From Streptomyces meridianus (GTDB taxonomy: Bacteria > Actinomycetota > Actinomycetes > Streptomycetales > Streptomycetaceae), in contig NZ_JAMQGM010000023.1 of assembly GCF_023703325.1 (NCBI RefSeq), positions 1-64,000 of the forward strand: DNA of 64,000 nt, written 5' to 3'. The notes under the pieces are model-generated. The model saw only the letters and a program-made list of their open reading frames with translations, did no database searches and had not been told where the DNA came from. Below are positions 56,789-64,000 of this stretch, piece after piece (position 1 is the stretch's first letter; the number at the start of each line of letters is the position of its first letter). The translations under genes were made by a program, and so were the position numbers.

Positions 56789-56810
56789 ACTCTACCTCCT
56801 ACGCGCGTAG
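56789..56810 (-). promoter_or_regulatory. CTACGCGCGTAG operator plus -10, add copy
   Basis: On the minus strand the perfect palindrome (56799-56810) is followed after 4 bases by -10 TAGAGT (56794-56789) and after 6 more by the add ATG. Same layout as deoC. Confidence 0.75.
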
Positions 56811-56885
56811 AAGGCCGGGAATGTTGTGCAACGGAGACGTGTCCGGACAGTAGGCGCGCGGCGCCGCTTCTGCCATCGTTACGGC

Positions 56886-57647
56886 ATGGTTCAGGAGGCG
56901 GTGCCGGTGCGGGACGCCCGGCTGGGGCGGGCGGCGGGAGCCGCCGAGGACCGGACGGTGCACGGGGTGGTGCTGCTGCTTCCCGGCGGCGAGCCGGCGA
57001 GCACACGCAAGCAGTCGCCGCTCGCCGCGACGGGCACTCGCCGGCTGGGACGGTGGCTGACCCGGTTCGGGAGCCCGGAAGGGCTGGTCACGCACGTCGT
57101 GCACTACCGCTACCGCGGCTGGAACGGCGACGAGGCCCATCCGGCGCGGGACGCCGAATGGGCCACCGACGAGGTTGTCCGGCGCTACGGCGACGTCCCC
57201 GTCTGCCTGGCCGGCAGCGGGATGGGGGCACGGGCCGCGCTGCGGGCCGCCGGCCATTCGGCCGTCAACACCGTTCTGGCACTCGCCCCTTGGCTGCCCG
57301 GCGGGGACGGCGCCCACGACTCCGAGCCGGTCCGGCAGCTGGTGGGGCGCCGGGTGCTGCTGGTGCACGGGACGGTCGACCGGCGCACCGATCCGGGCCT
57401 GTCGTACCGGCTGGCCGAGCGCGCCAAGAAGGTCAACCCCGACGTGTGCCGCTTCGAAGTCCACACGGACGACCACCGCTTGAAGCAGCACCGGGACGAA
57501 GTCCTGGCGCTGGCCGCCGACTTCGTCCTCGGGTCGTTGCTGGAACGCGGCTACTCGCGGCCGGTCACCGACGCCCTGGCCGCTCCCCCGCCACTCGGCC
57601 TGAGGATGCCGCTGGCCGCGGGGTTCGGCGCTTCGCTGCGGCCCTGA
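56886..57647 (+). CDS. Alpha/beta hydrolase fold protein
   Basis: 253 residues. The order is that of a small serine hydrolase: strand VHGVVLLLPGGEPAST, nucleophile elbow LAGSGMGARAAL (GSGMG with Ser near residue 119), LVHGTVDRRTDP with the acidic residue, and the His in HTDDHRLKQH. Conserved in Streptomyces beside add; substrate unknown. ATG 56886 without ribosome site; CATCGT six bases upstream may be a leaderless -10. Divergent from add. Confidence 0.85.
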   Translation: MVQEAVPVRDARLGRAAGAAEDRTVHGVVLLLPGGEPASTRKQSPLAATGTRRLGRWLTRFGSPEGLVTHVVHYRYRGWNGDEAHPARDAEWATDEVVRRYGDVPVCLAGSGMGARAALRAAGHSAVNTVLALAPWLPGGDGAHDSEPVRQLVGRRVLLVHGTVDRRTDPGLSYRLAERAKKVNPDVCRFEVHTDDHRLKQHRDEVLALAADFVLGSLLERGYSRPVTDALAAPPPLGLRMPLAAGFGASLRP

Positions 57648-57691
57648 GTTCCCCGGGCGCGACCACGACCGACGCGGCCGGGCCGACGGCC

Positions 57692-58687
57692 TCAGTGCAG
57701 CAACCGGCCGCGGCGGGAGAGCAGAAAGCGCTTGAACGCGGCGACGGGTGGGGTGTCTGCGGGCCCGTCGAGCCACGCCACCCCGATCTCGCGCACGGCG
57801 CGCGGCGCGCTCACCGCGAGTTCGACGACCCCCGGCCGCGGCACGGCGGGCGGCGGCAGCAGTGCCACCCCGAGGCCCGCCGCCACCAGACCGCGCAGCG
57901 TCTCCGCTTCCTCGCCCTCGAAGGCCACCCGCGGGGTGAACCCGGCCTCGTGGCAGAGGGCGTCGGTGATCCGGCGCAGTCCGTAACCGGGCTCCAGGGT
58001 GACGAACGTTTCCTCCGCCGCCTCCGCCAGGCGCACCCGCCGTCGGCCGGCCATGGCGTGATCGTCCGGGACGACGAGTCGCAACCGCTGCTCGTCGAGC
58101 CGCCGGGCGATCAGATCGGGCGCGTCCGGCATCGGCGAGGTCAAGCACAGGTCGAGTTCGCCGGACCGCAGCCGGTCGATCATCTCGTCGCTGTAGGTCT
58201 GCACCAGCTGGAAGCGGATGCCCGGAAACCCCGACCGGAACTCCCGGAGCAGGCCGGGGACGGTCTCCGAGCCGAGGGTGTGCAGGAACCCGAAGGCCAC
58301 CTTGCCGGTGGCCGGGTCGGCATCCGCCCGCACCGCCTCAGCCGCGCGCTCGATCCCGGCCAGCGCGCTCTCCACCGAGGCGAGGAAGGCACGGCCGGCG
58401 GGGGTCAGGGCGAGGGCGCGGCCGCGGCGCGCGAAGAGCTCGACACCGAGGTCCTGTTCGAGGCGCACCATGGCGCGGCTGAGCGTGGACTGCGGGACGG
58501 CCATCCGGCGGGCGGCACGGGTCACGTGCTCGTCCCGGGCCACCCCGGCGAACTGGGCCAGCCGCGGGGCGAGCAGCACCGGCCACGAACCGGGGTCCAG
58601 CCCGGCGACCGCTTCGGATGTCACACCGATGTTTTTTTCGTTGCCGATGGATGACACTCGCGTCCGTGGCCTGCTGTCATGCGCCAT
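57692..58687 (-). CDS. LysR family transcriptional regulator
   Basis: 331 residues. LysR HTH: LAPRLAQFAGVARDEHVTRAARRMAVPQSTLSRAMVRLEQDLGVELFARRGRALALTPAGR, preceded by an unusual 25-residue tail. The effector domain follows: FGFLHTLGSETVPGLLREF and the later RLVVPDDHAMAG and GYGLRRITDALC. The ATG at 58687 is 63 bases from the divergent transporter ATG, so it very likely controls that MFS gene and itself. Confidence 0.92.
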   Translation of the reverse strand: MAHDSRPRTRVSSIGNEKNIGVTSEAVAGLDPGSWPVLLAPRLAQFAGVARDEHVTRAARRMAVPQSTLSRAMVRLEQDLGVELFARRGRALALTPAGRAFLASVESALAGIERAAEAVRADADPATGKVAFGFLHTLGSETVPGLLREFRSGFPGIRFQLVQTYSDEMIDRLRSGELDLCLTSPMPDAPDLIARRLDEQRLRLVVPDDHAMAGRRRVRLAEAAEETFVTLEPGYGLRRITDALCHEAGFTPRVAFEGEEAETLRGLVAAGLGVALLPPPAVPRPGVVELAVSAPRAVREIGVAWLDGPADTPPVAAFKRFLLSRRGRLLH

Positions 58688-58750
58688 GGGAACGATTATC
58701 GCCAGTTCGTGCATTGGACGCATGAGCGGGTCGTTCCCTACGTTCTCGGT
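58688..58750. promoter_or_regulatory. LysR/MFS divergent control region
   Basis: 63 bp with GGGAACGA (58688-58695) / TCGTTCCC (58731-58738), a perfect 8-bp inverted repeat with a 35-base spacer, and CGATTATCG inside the left half. -10 TACGTT (58739-58744) lies 6 bases before the MFS ATG (leaderless). Confidence 0.5.
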
Positions 58751-60082
58751 ATGCCTCCTGCCGATACCGGGGCGTCCGCCATCCGCGCGGGCGCCTCCAC
58801 CCCCGTGTCCCCGCAGACCTCCCCGGGCCCCGACGCCGACGCCGACAAGCTGCATCCCGGCAGCAACGGCTACCGCCGGATGAGCTTCGCGCTCTTCTCG
58901 GCCGGTCTCGCCACGTTCGCCCTGCTGTACTCCACGCAGGCGCTACTGCCGGCGCTCACCACCGATCTCGGGGTCTCCCCGGGTCGGGCGAGCTGGACGG
59001 TCTCTGCCGCCACCCTCGGCCTTGCCCTCGCCGTGCTGCCGCTGAGCGCCCTGTCCGAACGGTTCGGGCGGCAGACCCTGATGACCGCGGGCCTGTGCGT
59101 GGCCACCGCACTCGCCGTCCTGATGCCCCTCGCCCCCGGCATCGGCACCCTGGTGGCGCTGCGGGCCGTCCAGGGCGTGGCCCTGGCCTGCGTGCCCGCG
59201 TCGGCGATGGCCTTTCTCGCCGAGGAGGTCCGGCCCAGGGCCCTGGTCGCCGCGATCGGCCTGTTCGTGGCCGGCAACAGCATCGGCGGCATGTCCGGCC
59301 GGATCGTCACCGGCTGGGTCTCCCAGGCCTGGGGCTGGCGGGCCGGGCTCGCCGCCGTCGCGGCCATGGCCGTGCTGTGCACAGTGGCCTACCGGCTGCT
59401 GGTGCCCCGTGCCCGGCACTTCGCCGCGACCCGGGTCAGCCCGCGGACGCTGGCGCACACCGTCGCCGAGCACCTGCGCGACCCGCTGCTCCGGCGGCTG
59501 TACGCGATCGGCGGACTGTTCATGACCGTCTTCGGCGCGGTCTACACCGTCATCGGATACCGGCTGGTCGGCGAGCCGTTCAACCTGCCGCAGGGCGTGG
59601 TCGGTTCGATCTTCCTGATCTACCTGGTCGGCACGTTCTCCTCGGCCGCGGCAGGCCGTCTGGTGGCCCGGCTCGGCCGGCGCGGCGCCCTGTACGCGGC
59701 GGTGACCACGACCGCATCCGGCCTGCTGCTGAGCCTGGCCGCCGCGCTGCCCGCGATCCTGGCCGGGCTGGTGCTGATCACGGCGGGCTTCTTCGCGGGG
59801 CATGCGGTGGCGTCCTCGTCGGTCAGCCGGGCGGCCCGGACGGCACGGGCCCAGGCATCGGCCCTGTACCAGTCGGCGTACTACGTGGGCAGCAGCCTCG
59901 GCGGCACCGTCGGCGCGCTCGCCTTTCACGCGGGAGGCTGGCCCGCGACCGTCCTGCTCGGCCTGCTGGCCGTGCTCGGCGCGGCCGGGATCACGGTGTA
60001 CGCGACGCGCAAGGCGCTGGCCGAGCGCCGCGCCCGGGCCGTGCACCCGTCCTCCTGCGGGACGGCCGCCGCACGGGCCTGA
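58751..60082 (+). CDS. MFS efflux transporter
   Basis: 443 residues, about 12 transmembrane helices beginning near residue 40 (MSFALFSAGLATFALLYSTQALLPAL). Motif A LSALSERFGRQTLM after helix 2, and VQGVALACVPASAMAFLAEE in helix 4. This matches the YnfM/inner-membrane drug-like subfamily (DHA1 type). Proton-driven export of an unknown compound is the likely role. Leaderless ATG 58751. Divergent from its presumed LysR regulator; closed by the hairpin at 60108. Confidence 0.92.
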   Translation: MPPADTGASAIRAGASTPVSPQTSPGPDADADKLHPGSNGYRRMSFALFSAGLATFALLYSTQALLPALTTDLGVSPGRASWTVSAATLGLALAVLPLSALSERFGRQTLMTAGLCVATALAVLMPLAPGIGTLVALRAVQGVALACVPASAMAFLAEEVRPRALVAAIGLFVAGNSIGGMSGRIVTGWVSQAWGWRAGLAAVAAMAVLCTVAYRLLVPRARHFAATRVSPRTLAHTVAEHLRDPLLRRLYAIGGLFMTVFGAVYTVIGYRLVGEPFNLPQGVVGSIFLIYLVGTFSSAAAGRLVARLGRRGALYAAVTTTASGLLLSLAAALPAILAGLVLITAGFFAGHAVASSSVSRAARTARAQASALYQSAYYVGSSLGGTVGALAFHAGGWPATVLLGLLAVLGAAGITVYATRKALAERRARAVHPSSCGTAAARA

Positions 60083-60107
60083 CCCGGACGCGCAGGCCGC
60101 ACGGACC

Positions 60108-60151
60108 GAAGGGGCCTTCCCGCCACCTGTCCTGGCGGGAACGGCCCCTTC
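60108..60151. terminator. MFS gene terminator
   Basis: Left arm 60108-60125 (GAAGGGGCC-TTCCCGCCA) pairs with 60133-60151 (one-base bulge), 7-base loop, in the convergent gap with the Uma2 gene. Confidence 0.8.
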
Positions 60152-60178
60152 ACTGCTGTGATTGCCGCGGTCCGGCGG

Positions 60179-60769
60179 TCAACTCACCGGAAAAACCCCG
60201 GTGTCCACGGTGAGGTCGAAGGGCTCGGGGAGGTGGAGCTCCTTGCCGTACTCGACGGCGGCAAGGGTTCGGTACGTCCCGGCCTCGGGCTTCCCGTAAA
60301 GCGTTGCCATCGGGTGCCCGCTCCGCCACGGGTCGAGGAGAAGGTAGAGCGGTACGGACGCGTGGGCATAGCCGTGAAGCTCGGCAATGCGGTCTGCACC
60401 GGCGTTCCCCCGTGACGTGATCTCCACGATCAGTTCGGCATCACTCGCGGAAACGAGGTTCCCCGGTCCCGCAGTACTCGACTTCGGGATCACCGCGAGA
60501 TCCGGGATGTAGAGACCGCTGCGCCCCGGGACCGAGACGCCCTGGGTCTGGTAGATACCCCAGTCACGAGGGATGACGGTGTACAGCAGCCTCTGCAACT
60601 CGTCAGCCGTGTTGTGGTGATCCTTCGCCGGTGGCGGGCTCATGGTGACGATCCCCTCGATGATCTCCACCTTCCAGCCCTCGGGCGCGTCCGTCTCCTC
60701 CCAGATCCGGACGAGGTCGTCCCACCCGTAGCCGTTGTCCGGCTGGTGGTCGACGGTGAGTGCGCTCAT
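60179..60769 (-). CDS. Uma2 family (DUF820) putative endonuclease
   Basis: 196 residues of the PD-(D/E)XK-like Uma2 family common in Streptomyces and cyanobacteria. Motifs: VEIIEGIVTMSPPPAKDH near residue 35-52, PDLAVI (metal Asp), and DAELIVEITSRGNAG (ExT/K-like metal site; the usual EVxS here is EITS). These are standalone genes with no fixed partner; activity on DNA is not proven for most. ATG 60769 with GAGGAG. Confidence 0.88.
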   Translation of the reverse strand: MSALTVDHQPDNGYGWDDLVRIWEETDAPEGWKVEIIEGIVTMSPPPAKDHHNTADELQRLLYTVIPRDWGIYQTQGVSVPGRSGLYIPDLAVIPKSSTAGPGNLVSASDAELIVEITSRGNAGADRIAELHGYAHASVPLYLLLDPWRSGHPMATLYGKPEAGTYRTLAAVEYGKELHLPEPFDLTVDTGVFPVS

Positions 60770-60876
60770 GGCGGTCTCCTCAATCGGTGCGTCACCGGTC
60801 CCAGCATGCCGAAGGGACCGGCGGGGGTCCACCGGTCCCGTTCACCCGATCGGGGAAACCGCAGGTCAGGAAAGCA

Positions 60877-62154
<1,278 letters not shown>

Positions 62155-62189
62155 GGGTGGGCTCCTAGAACTGAGGGGCGACGGCCGCG

Positions 62190-62232
62190 GCGTCCGGCCG
62201 GCCTCCCCCGGGAGGGATCTCCGGCCGGACGC
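62190..62232. terminator. Hairpin between cdd and deoA
   Basis: Perfect 12-bp stem GCGTCCGGCCGG (62190-62201) / CCGGCCGGACGC (62221-62232) enclosing a second small hairpin CCTCCC/GGGAGG. It lies in the 108-bp gap inside the apparent operon; it could lower deoA expression or separate two transcripts. Confidence 0.55.
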
Positions 62233-62262
62233 GGTGGCCGACTGCAGGTGGTGCGCTGGCGA

Positions 62263-62673
62263 TCAGCGGTCGAGGTCGTTCGGCCCGAACGCATCGGGGA
62301 GGAGTTCGCCGAGGGTGCGGACGCCGCGGGCGGTGTCCACGAGCAGCTCCGGCCCGCCGTGCTCCATCAGCAGCTGCCGGCAGCGGCCGCACGGCATGAG
62401 CAGCGCGCCCTCCCGGTCGCAGCAGGTGAACGCGGTCAGCCGACCGCCGCCGGTGGCGAACAGCTCCGAGACGACGCCGCACTCGGCGCACAGGGTGACC
62501 CCGTACGCGGCGTTCTCGACGTTGCAGCCGCTGACGACCCGGCCGTCGTCGACGAGCGCGGCGGCACCCACCGGGAAGCCCGAGTAGGGGGCGTAGGCCC
62601 GGGACATGGCGTCCCGGGCCTGCTTCCGCAGGCTCTCCCAGTCGGGCGCCCGACCGCCGGGGGTGGTGCTCAC
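62263..62673 (-). CDS. cdd: Cytidine deaminase
   Basis: Turns (deoxy)cytidine into (deoxy)uridine. 136 residues, the homotetrameric class. Motifs: AYAPYSGFPVGAA, NVENAAYGVTLCAECGVVS (zinc Cys, catalytic Glu in CAE) and MPCGRCRQLLMEHG (zinc PCxxC). All ligands are intact. GTG 62673 overlaps the permease stop by 4 bases, so it is coupled with the transporter. Confidence 0.95.
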   Translation of the reverse strand: MSTTPGGRAPDWESLRKQARDAMSRAYAPYSGFPVGAAALVDDGRVVSGCNVENAAYGVTLCAECGVVSELFATGGGRLTAFTCCDREGALLMPCGRCRQLLMEHGGPELLVDTARGVRTLGELLPDAFGPNDLDR

Positions 62674-63962
62674 TTGCCCTGGCCCTTCCGATACGGCCGT
62701 CCGATCGCCTTGGGGACCCGCAGCCGCTGTGCGGACAGCGACAGCACGAGCAGGGTGGCGACGTACGGGGTGGCGTCGACGACCTCGAGCGGAACCGTCT
62801 CGGTGAACAAGTACCAGACGACGAGCAGGACGGCGACCGAACCGCTGACGACCCCCGCCTTCAGGTGACCGTTCTTCATCTTCCAGACCGCCAGGGCGAC
62901 CAGGAGGACGGCCACGAGCAGCATCAGGGCGTGCACCGTCTGGCCGCCGCCGCGCAGCTGGAGGCTGTCCATGAACCCGAACAGGCCCGCGCCCATCGCG
63001 ACGCCGCCCGGACGCCAATTGCCAAAGATCATCGTGGCGAGGCCGATGTAGCCGCGGCCGCCGGTCTGGCCGTCCTGGTAGAAGTGCGAGGGGACGATGG
63101 CGAGGAACGCACCGCCGAGGCCGGCGAGAGCGCCGGAGACGATCACCGCCGCGTACTTGTAGGTGTAGACGTTGACGCCCAGCGACTCGGCCGCGACCGG
63201 GCTCTCGCCGCAGGAGCGCAGGCGCAGGCCGAACGACGAGCGCCACAGGATGAAGAAGGTGGCCACGAACAGGCCCACGGCGAGCAGCGTCAGCCAGGAC
63301 ACGTTGGAGACCAGGCCGCGCAGGATGCCGGCCGCGTCGGAGACCAGGAACCAGTCGTGCTTCTCGACCGCGCCGAGCAGGTCGGGCACGACGGGGAGGC
63401 TGACCGAGGGCAGGTCCGCCATCGGCGGGGACTGCTTGTCGTTGCCGCCCGCGGCAGCGGCGGCGCTGCCCTCGGCGCTGAAGAACAGCTTGGCGAGGTA
63501 CTGGGTGAAGCCCAGGGCCAGGATGTTGACGGCCACACCGGAGATGATGTGGTCCACCCCGAAGGTCACCGTGGCGACGGCGTGGATGAGGCCGCCGATC
63601 GCGCCGAAGACGATGCCGGCGAACGCCGCCGCCCAGGGTCCGTACTCCCAGCCGACGAATCCGGCACCGAACGAGCCGAGCATCATCATGCCCTCGAGGC
63701 CGATGTTGATCACGCCCGCGCGCTCGGCCCACAGGCCGCCGAGGCCGGCGAGGCCGATCGGCACGGCGGCGCCGAGAGCACCGCCGTACTGGCCTGCCGA
63801 GGTGAGGTCGTCGGCGCCGGTGAACAGGCGCAGCGCCGACAGGGCGAGCAGGCCGCCCGCGATGATCAGCAGGATGACGGGGTACGACAGCTTGCGCTTC
63901 GCATCCGGCCGCTTGGGGCCGCTCAGCTCCTTAGTGACCGCGGCAGTGAGGTTCGTGCTCAT
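62670..63962 (-). CDS. Nucleoside-type ABC transporter permease
   Basis: 430 residues, about 10 helices. Matches the BPD-type permease family 2 (YufQ/NupC-like partner of BmpA nucleoside-binding lipoproteins): ERAGVINIGLEGMMMLGSFGAGF near residue 80, GVDHIISGVAVNILALG, LRLRSCGESPVAAESLGVN (the EAA-like loop) and GLGGAFLAI. Imports nucleosides with a lipoprotein, an ATPase and another permease outside the window. ATG 63962 overlaps the upstream permease stop (ATGA). Expands the nucleoside-use theme with cdd and deoA downstream. Confidence 0.93.
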   Translation of the reverse strand: MSTNLTAAVTKELSGPKRPDAKRKLSYPVILLIIAGGLLALSALRLFTGADDLTSAGQYGGALGAAVPIGLAGLGGLWAERAGVINIGLEGMMMLGSFGAGFVGWEYGPWAAAFAGIVFGAIGGLIHAVATVTFGVDHIISGVAVNILALGFTQYLAKLFFSAEGSAAAAAGGNDKQSPPMADLPSVSLPVVPDLLGAVEKHDWFLVSDAAGILRGLVSNVSWLTLLAVGLFVATFFILWRSSFGLRLRSCGESPVAAESLGVNVYTYKYAAVIVSGALAGLGGAFLAIVPSHFYQDGQTGGRGYIGLATMIFGNWRPGGVAMGAGLFGFMDSLQLRGGGQTVHALMLLVAVLLVALAVWKMKNGHLKAGVVSGSVAVLLVVWYLFTETVPLEVVDATPYVATLLVLSLSAQRLRVPKAIGRPYRKGQGK

Positions 63963-64000
63963 GCGGACACCTCCGCCTTCTCGGTCTTGCGGGCCTGGGC
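63959..64000 (-). CDS. C-terminal end of an upstream gene, probably the partner permease (partial)
   Basis: The last 13 codons and stop (AQARKTEKAEVSA) are visible. The 4-base overlap with the permease start shows it is in the same operon. Transporters of this type have two permeases in tandem, so the identity is inferred from order only. Confidence 0.6.
   Translation of the reverse strand, partial: AQARKTEKAEVSA

Noticed and set aside
55460..58654. 1064-aa open frame across add, a hydrolase and a LysR gene
   Set aside because: Spans three real genes on other frames or strands; only long because stop codons are rare in this GC content.

Overview
The window is a high-GC actinobacterial chromosome segment, almost certainly Streptomyces. 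Evidence: third-position GC bias throughout, GTG and TTG starts, many leaderless promoters, mycothiol metabolism (mca), a snapalysin-type protease, the sigQ/afsQ1/afsQ2 locus, a Streptomyces-type propionyl-CoA carboxylase with an epsilon subunit, and a LAXTG sortase substrate. From memory, the gene order resembles the S. coelicolor region running from the PEP carboxykinase gene to the nucleoside transporter genes. This is core or near-core chromosome, not a genomic island. I saw no rRNA, tRNA, CRISPR array, insertion sequence or prophage.

Layout. 0-6.2 kb: GTP-type PEP carboxykinase, a hemolysin III membrane protein with a large palindrome at its start, a DUF255 thioredoxin-like protein and an intact VapBC toxin-antitoxin pair. 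6.5-15.5 kb: an acetylhydrolase-like lipoyl-ester hydrolase, mycothiol conjugate amidase with a small membrane protein, DUF4307 protein, greA, a DrrAB-type ABC exporter with twin operator palindromes, threonine deaminase, a MarR regulator, and a minimal sigma-like protein overlapped by a tiny membrane protein. 15.6-24 kb: metB and msrA (sulfur amino acids), a decayed second VapC gene, snapalysin, a polysaccharide deacetylase, an L,D-transpeptidase and a small sortase-anchored protein. 24-30 kb: hutH, a GAF-GGDEF protein, an enoyl-CoA hydratase, adenylate cyclase and birA. 30-38.5 kb: acyl-CoA carboxylase beta and epsilon subunits, an erythromycin-esterase homolog, maf, the biotinylated alpha subunit, and a DeoR regulator.

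38.6-64 kb is dominated by nucleoside and deoxyribose metabolism: purine nucleoside phosphorylase, a phosphopentomutase/phosphomannomutase, deoC, two translationally coupled aldehyde dehydrogenase genes (the second lacks the catalytic half), a uridine-kinase-like protein, adenosine deaminase, thymidine phosphorylase, cytidine deaminase and nucleoside-type ABC permeases. Together they can import nucleosides, deaminate and phosphorolyse them, isomerise deoxyribose-1-P, cleave deoxyribose-5-P, and oxidise the acetaldehyde formed. Interleaved is the sigQ / afsQ1-afsQ2 / lipoprotein signalling locus with an AfsQ1-type GTnAC-n6-GTnAC box.

The most interesting signal is a perfect 12-bp palindrome, CTACGCGCGTAG, found at three places, each just upstream of the -10 of a leaderless nucleoside-catabolic gene: PNP (40793), deoC (44271) and add (56799). 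This looks like one dispersed nucleoside regulon with a shared repressor. Other second-look items are the split ALDH16-like pair, several strong palindromes at promoters (2460, 12688/12713, 27806, 32222), and the frameshifted VapC remnant.
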